A stretch of 64,000 nt of DNA from Asticcacaulis sp. MM231 (GTDB taxonomy: Bacteria; Pseudomonadota; Alphaproteobacteria; Caulobacterales; Caulobacteraceae). Below are positions 27,003 to 35,318 of the stretch, one piece after another. The position numbers and the translations under genes were made by a program. The DNA is taken from assembly GCF_964186625.1 (NCBI RefSeq), contig NZ_OZ075108.1:1116001-1180000 (forward strand), given 5' to 3'. The stretch's first letter is position 1; the number at the start of each line of letters is the position of its first letter. The notes beneath the pieces were generated by a model, which saw only the letters and a program-made list of their open reading frames with translations, was not told where the DNA came from and did not search any database.

Positions 27003-27605
27003 TCAGGTCGGATGATAGGCGCGAATAAATACGTCTGTTGCCGTCGTAGCTGCCTTCAGCAGATCTTCATCCGTCACGGCTTTAACTGCGCCTTCCAGGA
27101 GATTTTGGACCGGGCCGGCTTCGCACAGGGCGTAAAATTGCTGCGCGGCGATCCAGGGATCAGATCGTCGGATCTGGCCTTTATCCATCGCGTGGGCCAG
27201 ATGTTCGGCCATCCGCACATATCCTTTCTTGGGGCCATGCTCGTAAAACAGTTTGCCAAGGTTTGAACGTGCGCCTTCCGCGTAGACGATGCGGCGTATG
27301 GCGAGCGCCTCGGGACTCGTTATAAAGCGCAGAAAGCGGATGGAGAATTCTCTAAGGGCGTCCTTTAGATCGCGATCTTCGTCCAAAACTATAAAGGCCG
27401 GGTCAGCCAGTGCCGCGCCTTTTTCGAGCATGACGGCGACGAACAGGTCATCCTTCGATGAAAAGTAGCTGTAAAGAGTCTGCTTGGAACATGAGGCCTG
27501 GGCCGCAACCTCGGCCATGCTGGCGGCCTCGTATCCGCGTTCGATAAACACCGTCATGCCTGCCTCTAGGATAGTGAGGCGCTTGGTCTCGCTTTTGGTC
27601 CGCAT
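27003..27605 (-). CDS. TetR/AcrR-family repressor
   Basis: This 200-residue regulator has an N-terminal helix-turn-helix (ILEAGMTVFIERGYEAASMAEVAAQASCSKQTLYSYF) and a ligand domain of the AefR-like type (REFSIRFLRFITSPEALAIRRIVYAEG). It is divergent from an MFS exporter, the usual arrangement for local control of efflux. Two CTGTACA-like sites lie between them. The gene ends 45 nt from the tRNA-Arg terminator. Confidence 0.88.
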   Translation of the reverse strand: MRTKSETKRLTILEAGMTVFIERGYEAASMAEVAAQASCSKQTLYSYFSSKDDLFVAVMLEKGAALADPAFIVLDEDRDLKDALREFSIRFLRFITSPEALAIRRIVYAEGARSNLGKLFYEHGPKKGYVRMAEHLAHAMDKGQIRRSDPWIAAQQFYALCEAGPVQNLLEGAVKAVTDEDLLKAATTATDVFIRAYHPT

Positions 27606-27638
27606 AGCCGTCCATCTTCTTTTTTATATCTGGACCGG

Positions 27639-27699
27639 CCTGTACACTTTCTGCTTGACGAGGTCACGTGCAAATTATAAATGAACCGTACTGTACAGT
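27639..27699 (+). promoter_or_regulatory. divergent control region with two TetR-type half-palindromes and a promoter
   Basis: ACTGTACAGT (27690-27699) is a perfect palindrome, and CCTGTACACT (27639-27648) is a near copy. Between them are TTGACG (27655-27660) and TATAAA (27676-27681), a plausible -35/-10 pair with 15-nt spacing for the MFS gene. Repressor bound at both sites would enclose the promoter. Confidence 0.5.
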
Positions 27700-27842
27700 C
27701 CATTAAAGGGCTGGCCATCTTACCGTCGTTTCGTTTATTACCCCCGTCTTTCAGTGAAATGCCTAAGTCGCGTTGCGCGCGCACAGGTTCGTACCGGGAG
27801 GCGGCCTTAAGGCGCTTGAAACGTAGCGCAAGGATAATCACC

Positions 27843-29381
27843 ATGGCTAGCACATCCAGCAAGGCTGAACCCGCGCCCCTTTCGGGGCTGGCGATGATAT
27901 TGTCAGGGTTAGTCCTGGCTATTGCCAATTTTCTGGTGGTTCTGGATACGACCATCGCGAATGTGTCGGTCTCCAATATTTCCGGAGCCCTGGCGGTCTC
28001 GCCCAGCCAGGGGACCTGGGTCATTACCTCCTATGCGGTTGCCGAGGCCGTCGTGGTTCCCCTGACAGGATGGTTGTCGGCGCGTTTCGGCACGGTAAAA
28101 GTCTTTGTATTGGGTATGGTCGGGTTTGGGGTCTTTTCCTTTCTTTGCGGTCTTGCGCCTTCGCTAGGCTTGCTTGTTCTCTTCCGCATCCTTCAGGGGA
28201 TGTGCGGCGGGCCACTGATGCCGCTGTCGCAAACGCTTATGTTGCGTGTATTTCCAAAGAAATACGCCACGGCCGCCACGGGGCTTTGGGCTATGACCAC
28301 GCTGATCGCACCCATCGCGGGTCCTATTCTGGGGGGCATATTGTGCGATAATGTTGGGTGGGCATCCATTTTTTGGATTAATGTGCCTATTGCCATTGTC
28401 TGCAGTTGGTTTGCGATGCAGTTACTGTGGAAGCATGAAAGTACGACGGTAAAATCATCCATTGATATGGTTGGCCTGGGCTTGCTGATTGTTTGGGTCG
28501 GCGCGCTACAGATCATGCTCGATCTGGGCAAGGAGCACGATTGGTTCTCATCGCCTATGATCGTCTGCCTCGGGCTGGTCGCCTTGATAGGGTTTATCGC
28601 CTTTCTCATCTGGGAATTGACAGAAGCTAATCCGATCGTTGATCTGCGGGTGTTCCGTCACCGTGGCTTCAGCGCCAGCGTACTGACGCTTTGCGTCGCC
28701 TTTGGCGCTTTCTTTGGCATAAATGTGCTGACGCCACTTTGGTTACAGCAAAACATGGGCTATACGGCCACATGGGCCGGCTATCTTACGGCCCTGCTGG
28801 GCGTATCTGCTGTTATTGCAGCGCCCTTCGCCTCCGTGCTTTCGGCAAAGGTCGATCCACGCCGGCTGGTCTTTTTAGGCCTTATATGGATGGGCGGCAT
28901 GACCTTTATGCGCAGTCTGGCGAATTCCGACATGGGTTTCTTTGATATCGGCCATTGGCTGCTGCTGCAGGGCTTTGGCATGCCGCTTTTCTTTGTTCCC
29001 CTGACCGCGCTCGCCCTGTCCAGCGTCAGCGAGGCGGAAACCGCCAGCGCCGCGGGTCTGATGAACTTTTCCCGGACGATGGCCGGGGCTATAGCCACCT
29101 CGATCGTCAATACGGTATGGGCAGACAACGCCACCTATCAGCGCAGCGAACTGGTGGGCGTACTCAATGGGGCATCGGATATGATGAATGATCTGGCCGC
29201 CAAGGGCATGAGCTTGGAGCAGGCACGGGGAACCCTTGATCAGCTAGTTCAGAGCCAGAGCGTGATGCTGGCGACCAATCAGGTTTTCACGGTGATCGCT
29301 ATTCTGTTCGTTTTGTCAGCGTTTGTCATCTGGTTGGCGCCGCGTCCGACCCGCGTGGCAGATACGTCTGCCGTCCACTAG
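27843..29381 (+). CDS. MFS drug exporter, DHA2/EmrB-QacA family
   Basis: This is a 512-residue protein with about 14 hydrophobic helices. FLVVLDTTIANVSV is the DHA2 motif D in TM1, GWLSARFGTVKVFV is motif A, and RILQGMCGGPLMPLSQT is motif C-like. This family exports lipophilic drugs and cations, sometimes with an EmrA-type adaptor; none is present here. The ATG at 27843 follows AAGGAT, and the longer frame from 27681 would start inside the operator. A lipoprotein hydrolase gene follows 87 nt later. Codon use is noticeably less GC-rich than in neighbours. Confidence 0.87.
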   Translation: MASTSSKAEPAPLSGLAMILSGLVLAIANFLVVLDTTIANVSVSNISGALAVSPSQGTWVITSYAVAEAVVVPLTGWLSARFGTVKVFVLGMVGFGVFSFLCGLAPSLGLLVLFRILQGMCGGPLMPLSQTLMLRVFPKKYATAATGLWAMTTLIAPIAGPILGGILCDNVGWASIFWINVPIAIVCSWFAMQLLWKHESTTVKSSIDMVGLGLLIVWVGALQIMLDLGKEHDWFSSPMIVCLGLVALIGFIAFLIWELTEANPIVDLRVFRHRGFSASVLTLCVAFGAFFGINVLTPLWLQQNMGYTATWAGYLTALLGVSAVIAAPFASVLSAKVDPRRLVFLGLIWMGGMTFMRSLANSDMGFFDIGHWLLLQGFGMPLFFVPLTALALSSVSEAETASAAGLMNFSRTMAGAIATSIVNTVWADNATYQRSELVGVLNGASDMMNDLAAKGMSLEQARGTLDQLVQSQSVMLATNQVFTVIAILFVLSAFVIWLAPRPTRVADTSAVH

Positions 29382-29468
29382 CCTTATGACTTGAACTTGC
29401 GGCGCGTGATCCATTTGCCGGTCAGTATGGCTCATGCCTTGGCACAGGCGTTAACTCAGGAGGGGGGG

Positions 29469-30623
29469 ATGATGACAAACGTAAAAGCCTCAACGTGTAA
29501 GTATGTCTTGCTGTTGTTTCTGGTGTTCGCACTGCCTGGTTGCGCCACGCAGGTTAAAGGCATGATGCAGCCGGTAGCCCCCCCTGTGAAAGGCGGGCAA
29601 ACTGTAGACATGATCGTCGCAACCGATCGGAAGTCCAGCGACAAGCCCGCTATCCTTTATACCGGGGAGCGCGACGACCGGATCGCCCTTTCTAATGTGG
29701 TTATCTCCATACCGCCGGCCGCGAACCGTAAACGTGGAGAGGTTCAGTGGCCCAGGCATCGTAAAGCGGACCCTGACAAAGAGTTTGCGACGGTGAGCGC
29801 CACGCCTATAACGACCGCTCAGATAGACGACTGGCTCTCCAGGATACCCGCCGAAAACCGTGGGCACGTGATTATTTTTGTCCATGGTTATAATACGCCC
29901 TTCGACAGGGGTGTTTACCTGTTCGCTCAGGTTTTCAATGATGCCGGCATACGGGCAGCGCCGGTCTTGTTTTCGTGGCCGTCACGGGGGGAAACCCTGG
30001 CCTATGGATACGATCGGGAAAGCGCCATGGCCTCCAGGACCGATTTCGCGCGTGTTCTTGAAGAGGCGGTTGCGCAAAACCAGGTGATAGACATTACCAT
30101 ACTGGCGCATTCGATGGGCACCGATTTGACTATGGAAGCCTTGCGCACCCTGGCCCTGACGCATGGGGCGGTACCCGCCAAAATCCGCAATGTCATCCTG
30201 GCTTCGCCGGATATAGATGTAAATGTCTTTCGTAAGCAATTTGAGGATCTCGGTTCGCAACCGCCCTCGATAACGCTCTTTGTCTCCAAGGACGATAAGG
30301 CGCTTAAACTATCGCGGTTCCTGGGCGGGAATGTTGACAGATTAGGCGCCGCCGATTTTAGCCGTGAGCCCTATCGCTCGGCCATAGACAAAGCTGGCAT
30401 ACATGTCGTCGATCTCTCCAATGTTCATGGGGATGACGATTCGGATCATCTGAAATTCTCGGAAAATCCCGATATTGTCAGTGTCATAGGCAATGCCCTT
30501 ATAGGTGGCCAGTCTCTTGACGATAATCCGCCATCATTATATGAAAGTATGGGCATTCTTGTGATTGGCGGGAGTCGGCTTGGGGTCGAAACGGCTAAAA
30601 CGATTACAAGTGGTCAGCCTTAG
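29469..30623 (+). CDS. lipoprotein alpha/beta hydrolase (DUF900-like)
   Basis: This is a 384-residue protein with a lipoprotein signal (YVLLLFLVFALPGCATQ, Cys near residue 24). The hydrolase domain contains VIIFVHGYNTPFDRGVYL (oxyanion loop) and ITILAHSMGTDLTMEAL with the Ser nucleophile, and NVILASPDIDVNVF, the layout of DUF900 esterase-like proteins. A His in NVHGDDDSDHL could close the triad. AGGAGG precedes the tandem ATGs at 29469 and 29472. It lies directly behind the DHA2 exporter and may be part of the same TetR-controlled unit. The IS element begins 55 nt after its stop. Confidence 0.78.
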   Translation: MMTNVKASTCKYVLLLFLVFALPGCATQVKGMMQPVAPPVKGGQTVDMIVATDRKSSDKPAILYTGERDDRIALSNVVISIPPAANRKRGEVQWPRHRKADPDKEFATVSATPITTAQIDDWLSRIPAENRGHVIIFVHGYNTPFDRGVYLFAQVFNDAGIRAAPVLFSWPSRGETLAYGYDRESAMASRTDFARVLEEAVAQNQVIDITILAHSMGTDLTMEALRTLALTHGAVPAKIRNVILASPDIDVNVFRKQFEDLGSQPPSITLFVSKDDKALKLSRFLGGNVDRLGAADFSREPYRSAIDKAGIHVVDLSNVHGDDDSDHLKFSENPDIVSVIGNALIGGQSLDDNPPSLYESMGILVIGGSRLGVETAKTITSGQP

Positions 30624-30678
30624 CTTAAGGGTTGCCTTTTGCCTTGATGTCGCCTCCGGAAGTATAAAGCCCGGCTAG

Positions 30679-32224
30679 GAGCACGTCCGAGTAATCAGCC
30701 TTTTTGAGGTTTTTGGTCGACAGTTGTGTGTCTTGGTGATTCACTCATTTCCTATGAGCACCAAGACATTCCGGCCCTGGCTAGTTGACCAACTTCAGCT
30801 TCTTCCACCTTCTGTGGACGAATTCGTTCCCGCAGGTCACCTGTCTCACTTTATCCGAGACATGGTCAGGGAAGATCTTGATTTGTCTTCTATTTTGGAT
30901 GTTTACAGCGAGGATCGCGGTTATCCACCTTATGATCCTCGCATGATGACGGCCCTGCTACTTTATGGTTATAGCCGGGGTGTTTATTCGTCTCGTCGCC
31001 TGGCAAGGTCGTGTGATGAGCGGTTAGATTTTATGGCGGTTACTGCGATGAACCGTCCTGACCATCGGACGATCTCCGATTTTCGCAAACGTCACTTGAG
31101 CGCGTTGTCCGGCCTATTCCTGCAGGTGTTGACGCTGTGCCGTAAGGCTGGTCTTGTTGCCTTAAACCATGTGTCTGTGGACGGTACGAAGATGAAGGCC
31201 AATGCGTCAAAAAATAAGGCTATGAGCTACGGTCGGATGAAGACCGCCGAGGTTGACCTGGAAGCTGAGGTTGCGCGTTGGCTTAAGTCCGCAGAAGCTG
31301 CAGATGCCGCTGAAGATGCAGAGTTTGGTGACAAGCGTGGCGATGAAACGCCAGACTGGATGACTTCGAAGGAAAAGAGGCTGGCGAAAATCAAGGAGGC
31401 ACGAGCCGCCCTTGAGGCCGAGGCCAAAGCAAAGTCTGAGAACAAAAAGGCTGAAGCGGCAAAGTCCGGAAAAGACCCGGAAGATCCAGATGACCCACCA
31501 GCATCATCCGGGAAGAAGCGTGGCCCCAAGCCGAAAACGCCCGAAGGTATGCCATCCGATAAGACACAACGGAACTTCACTGACCCTGATAGCAAAATCA
31601 TGCTGGGACGTGATGGATTTATCCAAGGCTATAATGCCCAGGTGGCCGTGGACGCCAGGGCTCAGATCATATTGGCGCATGACTTAAACAACTGCGCCGC
31701 CGACTGCACCCAGTTGGTGCCTATGGTTGACGCCGTTATTGCCAATACTGGCAAGGCTCCAGACGAATTATCGGCTGATGCAGGCTATTGCTCCGAAGCC
31801 AATATAGCGGCCATGGAAAATCGGAAAATAGACGCCTTTATTGCAACCGGACGTCAAAAGCATAACAGCCCGGCTGCGGATGGCGGCCGGGCCAAAACGC
31901 CCAAAACGGAAGAGATGCGCAAACGATTGCGCGAAGGCGGCTATGAAAGTCCATACCGTTTACGAAAGCAGACGGTAGAACCTGTGTTTGGCCAGATCAA
32001 ACACGCCAGAGGCTTCCGTCAGTTTCTAATGCGAGGCATAGAAAACGTATCCGCCGAATGGGCAATGATCTGTACCGTTCACAACATCCTGAAGCTCGCC
32101 AAGGCAACCTAAAGACAAAACACCTTCTGAACAGACTGGCAGCAACGAAAAAATGGCCGGGCCCGATATTGCCGAACCAAATCAGAAAATACCTAACCCC
32201 AAAACTGGTTACTCGGACGGGCTC
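30679..32224 (+). mobile_element. IS1182-type insertion sequence with 20-bp TIRs and CTAG target duplication
   Basis: The element is 1546 bp. Left TIR (30679-30698) begins GAGCACGTCCGAGTAATCAG and the right TIR, read inward from 32224, begins GAGCCCGTCCGAGTAACCAG, matching at 18 of 20 positions. CTAG flanks both sides (30675-30678 and 32225-32228), a 4-bp palindromic target duplication. The single transposase gene is intact, so the copy may be active. The insertion lies exactly at the stop codon of the glutamine amidotransferase gene, which the duplication preserves. Confidence 0.88.
30754..32112 (+). CDS. IS1182-family transposase
   Basis: This 452-residue DDE transposase has an N-terminal DUF772-type region (HLSHFIRDMVREDLDLSSIL, YDPRMMTALLLYGY, then MAVTAMNRPDHRTISDFRKRH). 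The first catalytic Asp is in HVSVDGTKMKANAS, the second in ELSADAGYCSE, and the Glu in VEPVFGQIKHARGF. A Lys/Glu-rich coiled insert (about 170-270) separates D1 from D2. The ATG at 30754 is preferred to the TTG at 30724 because STKTFRPW is the usual beginning. No frameshift is needed. Confidence 0.92.
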   Translation: MSTKTFRPWLVDQLQLLPPSVDEFVPAGHLSHFIRDMVREDLDLSSILDVYSEDRGYPPYDPRMMTALLLYGYSRGVYSSRRLARSCDERLDFMAVTAMNRPDHRTISDFRKRHLSALSGLFLQVLTLCRKAGLVALNHVSVDGTKMKANASKNKAMSYGRMKTAEVDLEAEVARWLKSAEAADAAEDAEFGDKRGDETPDWMTSKEKRLAKIKEARAALEAEAKAKSENKKAEAAKSGKDPEDPDDPPASSGKKRGPKPKTPEGMPSDKTQRNFTDPDSKIMLGRDGFIQGYNAQVAVDARAQIILAHDLNNCAADCTQLVPMVDAVIANTGKAPDELSADAGYCSEANIAAMENRKIDAFIATGRQKHNSPAADGGRAKTPKTEEMRKRLREGGYESPYRLRKQTVEPVFGQIKHARGFRQFLMRGIENVSAEWAMICTVHNILKLAKAT

Positions 32225-32998
32225 CTAGGCAAAAGATTTCACAATAGCGCCTTTGCGGGCGACCAGAGTGGTTTTGGGCGGCACGTGTGTCCAGGTCTCA
32301 TTGCGGGTCAGGGGCGTTGACGCCAATATAATGACGCGGTCGTTCGGCGTCGTTTCCTGAGCAAAGTCGACCTCAAGATCCTCGTCGATCAGGCTGGCCT
32401 GGCCAAACGGCGCACGGCGTTCGACATAGCACAGTTTGGTCGAGCAACTGGCATAGAGTGAACGTCCGTCGCTCAGCAGGGCATTGAAAACGCCCAGTTC
32501 GCGCAAATCCCCGAACAGTTCAGAGATGGCCAGGCTGAGCTTGTGATCGGAGGGCCGCTGCGGATAGAGCGTGCGCAGGCGGTCGAGCAGCCAGCAAAAG
32601 GCGTGTTCGCTGTCGGTGGTGCCGATGGGCGCGTAGTGGGTCAGTCTGCGGGTCTTTATGCCCTTGAGCTGGCCATTGTGCGCAAAGCTCCAGGCGCTGC
32701 CCCACAGTTCGCGGCCAAACGGATGGGTATTTTCCAGCGCTACACGGCCGCGATTGGCCTTGCGCACATGGGCTATGACCATAAGGCTCTTGATCGGGTA
32801 AGAGCGGATAAACTTCGCCAGCTCGGAGTGCGCGCTGGGGTTCGGATCATGGAGACTGCGGCAGCCTTTTTGTTCGTAAAAGCTGATGCCCCAGCCATCG
32901 GTATGCGATCCCGTCGCGCCGCCGCGTTGCGACAAGGCGGCAAAACTGAAACGCACGTCCGTTGGTACATTGGCGCTCATCGCCAGCAGTTCACACAT
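32225..32998 (-). CDS. class II glutamine amidotransferase (YafJ-like)
   Basis: This 257-residue protein begins MCELLAMSANVP, so Cys2 becomes the N-terminal nucleophile after Met removal. GGATGSHTDGWGISFY, HVRKANRGRVALENTHPF and WSFAHNGQLKG are the remaining Ntn amidotransferase motifs. Family members of this length are stand-alone and of unknown substrate (E. coli YafJ). The stop codon TAG lies in the CTAG duplicated by the adjacent IS, so the protein is intact. It diverges from alkB, with an SOS box between them. Confidence 0.85.
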   Translation of the reverse strand: MCELLAMSANVPTDVRFSFAALSQRGGATGSHTDGWGISFYEQKGCRSLHDPNPSAHSELAKFIRSYPIKSLMVIAHVRKANRGRVALENTHPFGRELWGSAWSFAHNGQLKGIKTRRLTHYAPIGTTDSEHAFCWLLDRLRTLYPQRPSDHKLSLAISELFGDLRELGVFNALLSDGRSLYASCSTKLCYVERRAPFGQASLIDEDLEVDFAQETTPNDRVIILASTPLTRNETWTHVPPKTTLVARKGAIVKSFA

Positions 32999-33112
32999 GA
33001 AAGCCTCGTGTAAGGAAGCGTCCGGTGTCGCGCCTTATGTCGCGAAAGTAAAACCATAATTGCTTCGCCATTGGCGCAGGCCCGCTACACTGTTCGACCG
33101 GGCGCCTTTAAT

Positions 33113-33127
33113 GTTCTCTTTATGTTC
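33113..33127 (+). promoter_or_regulatory. LexA/SOS box GTTC-N7-GTTC upstream of alkB
   Basis: GTTCTCTTTATGTTC matches the alphaproteobacterial LexA operator exactly and ends 21 nt before the alkB ATG. It differs only in two or three spacer bases from the box in front of the Y-family polymerase gene (33117-33123 against 1628-1634). Confidence 0.78.
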
Positions 33128-33148
33128 TATTTGATGTAAAGTGACGCT

Positions 33149-33736
33149 ATGTCGATCCTTTCCCTGTTTGAAGAACCGCTGCTCTCCGGCCTGACCTATC
33201 GGGACGACTATATCACGCCGGCGGAGGAGGCGGCTTTGATCGCATGGATCGACCAGCAGCCATGGTCGATGGAGTTGCTGCGCCGACGGCAATGGTACGG
33301 CTGGAAGCCCGATGACAGCGCCTATGGTCATCCGGGCGAGTATCAACCGCAGCCCATGCCGGACTGGCTGCGCTGGCTAGGCGAGCGGCTGCATCGGGAT
33401 GGCATCTTCAAGGGCGTTCCGCAGCGCGCACTGATCAACGAATATCATCCGGGGCAGGGGATCGGTGCGCATAAGGACCGTGATATCGAGCGCATCAAGG
33501 CGGTGGCTATCGTGAGTCTCGGTTCGCCGATCATGATGGATTTCACCCGCATGGATCACCCGACGCGCGCTCAATATCTCTATCCGCGCAGCCTGCTGAT
33601 CATGCGTGGCGAGGCGCGTGACATGTGGATGCATGGCATTGTCGGGCGAAAAACCGATAAGGTCGGCGGCCTGATCGTGCCGCGTCAGCGCCGTTTGTCG
33701 CTGACCTTCCGTTATATCGACGCTGTTAGCCCTTGA
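33149..33736 (+). CDS. alkB: AlkB-type 2-oxoglutarate/Fe(II) dioxygenase
   Basis: This 195-residue enzyme should oxidatively remove alkyl lesions from DNA or RNA bases. The iron ligands are visible: HKDRD (H-x-D) after NEYHPGQGIGA, and the distal His in WMHGIVGRKTDK. RQRRLSLTFR supplies the 2-oxoglutarate-binding Arg. It resembles the ALKBH8/eukaryote-like small AlkB proteins more than E. coli AlkB. An SOS box stands in its promoter, so it is probably induced by DNA damage. The 3' end overlaps the pseudouridine synthase gene by 11 nt. Confidence 0.87.
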   Translation: MSILSLFEEPLLSGLTYRDDYITPAEEAALIAWIDQQPWSMELLRRRQWYGWKPDDSAYGHPGEYQPQPMPDWLRWLGERLHRDGIFKGVPQRALINEYHPGQGIGAHKDRDIERIKAVAIVSLGSPIMMDFTRMDHPTRAQYLYPRSLLIMRGEARDMWMHGIVGRKTDKVGGLIVPRQRRLSLTFRYIDAVSP

Positions 33737-34487
33737 TCAGCGCTGTGCGTTCTTCGGGCGTCATCACGCGCCACTGGCCTTCGGGCAGGGTGCCGATTTT
33801 GACGGCGCCGATGCGCGGGCGATAGAGATCGGTGACGCGCAGTTCGCACATGTCGCACATACGGCGGATCTGGCGGTTGCGGCCTTCCTTGAGGATAAAG
33901 GTCAGGGTTTGCTCGCCGGTTTGCACCACCTTGGCGGGGCGGAGCTTGCGACCATCGAGTTCAAGGCCGTGACGCAGCCATTTCAGCTTTTCCTCGAAAA
34001 TCTCACCGCGCACCCGGACGTGGTATTCCTTTTCCAGATCGCTTTCGGGGCCGATGACGGCCTTCACCAGCACGCCATCGCCCGACAGGATGAGCAGGCC
34101 GCGCGAATCCTTATCGAGCCGGCCCACCGGCGCCAGCTTGGTATCCTGATCCGGATAGACATTGGCCGGACCGAACACGTTGGCGCGTTTGATCATGCGC
34201 ACAGCCGGGGTTTCGCCGGGCTCGGGCTGGCCGGAGACGATGCCGACGGGCTTGTGATAGATCACCGTCATGCGCGAATCGAGCACCTCGGCGCCGCCCT
34301 GGTCCATCGTCAGGGTCTGGCCGCGCTCGATCTTGCGTCCGGCATCGGTGAAGGCGACGCCATCAATGCTGATACGGCCGCTCTCGATCAGGGCATCGGC
34401 CTCGCGTCGTGAACAGACGCCGGTCTGGGCCAGCCACTTGTTGACCCGTACGGGCTCATCACCATCATATGTTTTGCTTAAGGACAT
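33726..34487 (-). CDS. rRNA pseudouridine synthase, RsuA/RluB/RluF family
   Basis: This 253-residue enzyme isomerises a uridine in rRNA. An S4 RNA-binding domain (VNKWLAQTGVCSRREADALI) is followed by the catalytic domain with PVGRLDKDSRGLLIL (catalytic Asp), HKPVGIVSG and ILKEGRNRQIRRMCDMCELRV. GRLDKDS rather than GRLDYDT points to the RluF/RluE side, but the exact target position cannot be set. The start ATG at 34487 is close to the divergent M23 peptidase gene. The C-terminal Lys/Arg tail common in RluB is absent. Confidence 0.88.
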   Translation of the reverse strand: MSLSKTYDGDEPVRVNKWLAQTGVCSRREADALIESGRISIDGVAFTDAGRKIERGQTLTMDQGGAEVLDSRMTVIYHKPVGIVSGQPEPGETPAVRMIKRANVFGPANVYPDQDTKLAPVGRLDKDSRGLLILSGDGVLVKAVIGPESDLEKEYHVRVRGEIFEEKLKWLRHGLELDGRKLRPAKVVQTGEQTLTFILKEGRNRQIRRMCDMCELRVTDLYRPRIGAVKIGTLPEGQWRVMTPEERTALIKG

Positions 34488-34542
34488 GCCGCTTCCTACA
34501 GCGCTATCGACGGCGGTTCAAGTCTGGGCTAGGTTTGGTCGC

Positions 34543-35199
34543 ATGACCTACGCGCTTTATACTGACTGGCTGAAGACCGCCGCGCCGCGGGCCGAGCTCA
34601 TGGCGGGGTTACATGCCGGTTTTGATCCGATCCGGCTCGATGCCGAAGGCGCGCGCCAGTTGGGCCTGACCGATGACTTGCCGGGCAGTCATGTGATCGA
34701 GACGCCGCGGCTGAAGGTCGGTGGTTATGATGAGGAACGCGCCATCTATTCCGGTCCGGTATTCACGCCGGCGGCAGGCGCTGAAGCGCGGACCCTCCAT
34801 CTGGGCCTTGATATCTTCGCCGTGGCCGGCACGCCGGTCTTCGCGCCGCTGGACGGGCGCATCCACAGCTTTCAGGATAATGCCAACCCGAAGGACTATG
34901 GCCCGACCATTATTATGGCGCACGCGGTCACTGAGGCGCTGACATTCTATACGCTCTACGGTCATTTGAGCCGCGACAGTCTTGAGGGGCTGGAGGTGGG
35001 GCAAGGGATGGCGCGCGGGCAGCAGATCGCGCGGCTTGGCGCGGCGGAGGTCAATGGCGACTGGCCGCCGCATCTGCATTTTCAGGTCATTCTCGATATG
35101 CAGGGCAAGACGGGCGACTATCCCGGCGTCTTCCGCAAGAGCGAGCGCGAACGGTGGAAGCGCATCTGTCCCGATTCGGCGGGTTTACTCGGTATCTAA
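34543..35199 (+). CDS. M23-family metallopeptidase (LytM-like)
   Basis: This 218-residue protein has an M23 fold: HLGLDIFAVAGTPVFAPLDG supplies the first His and Asp, and WPPHLHFQVI the H-x-H. The strand YTLYGHLSRDS lies between. No signal peptide is seen, so it is unlike typical cell-wall hydrolases and may act in the cytoplasm or lack a recognised export signal. The ATG at 34543 is preferred since upstream sequence belongs to the divergent gene. A repeat element follows its stop. Confidence 0.8.
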   Translation: MTYALYTDWLKTAAPRAELMAGLHAGFDPIRLDAEGARQLGLTDDLPGSHVIETPRLKVGGYDEERAIYSGPVFTPAAGAEARTLHLGLDIFAVAGTPVFAPLDGRIHSFQDNANPKDYGPTIIMAHAVTEALTFYTLYGHLSRDSLEGLEVGQGMARGQQIARLGAAEVNGDWPPHLHFQVILDMQGKTGDYPGVFRKSERERWKRICPDSAGLLGI

Positions 35200-35215
35200 A
35201 AATAAGAGAAGTGGT

Positions 35216-35312
35216 CCACAGATAAGCCAGATAAGCGCAGATTTTTAAGTGGATCATGGCCAAACGCGGCGGCCTTCTCTTAGGCGCGAAGCGCCATCTG
35301 TGAAATCTGTGG
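35216..35312. repeat. CCACAGAT-type dispersed element, copy A
   Basis: Left arm CCACAGATAAGCCAGATAAG begins at 35216; the right arm (35295-35312) ends ATCTGTGG. A core hairpin GGCGCGAAGCGCC occupies 35283-35295, and GGATCATGGCCAAACGC lies in the left half. It fills the gap between two convergent genes (M23 peptidase and modC). The same arm and core occur at 51849-52007. Confidence 0.7.
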
Positions 35313-35318
35313 TTTCCC

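Noticed and set aside
27639..27699. SOS-type operator from the CTGTACA words
   Set aside because: CTGT-ACAG is reminiscent of the E. coli LexA box, but spacing is wrong, and in this group the box is GTTC-N7-GTTC. A TetR operator fits the divergent gene pair.
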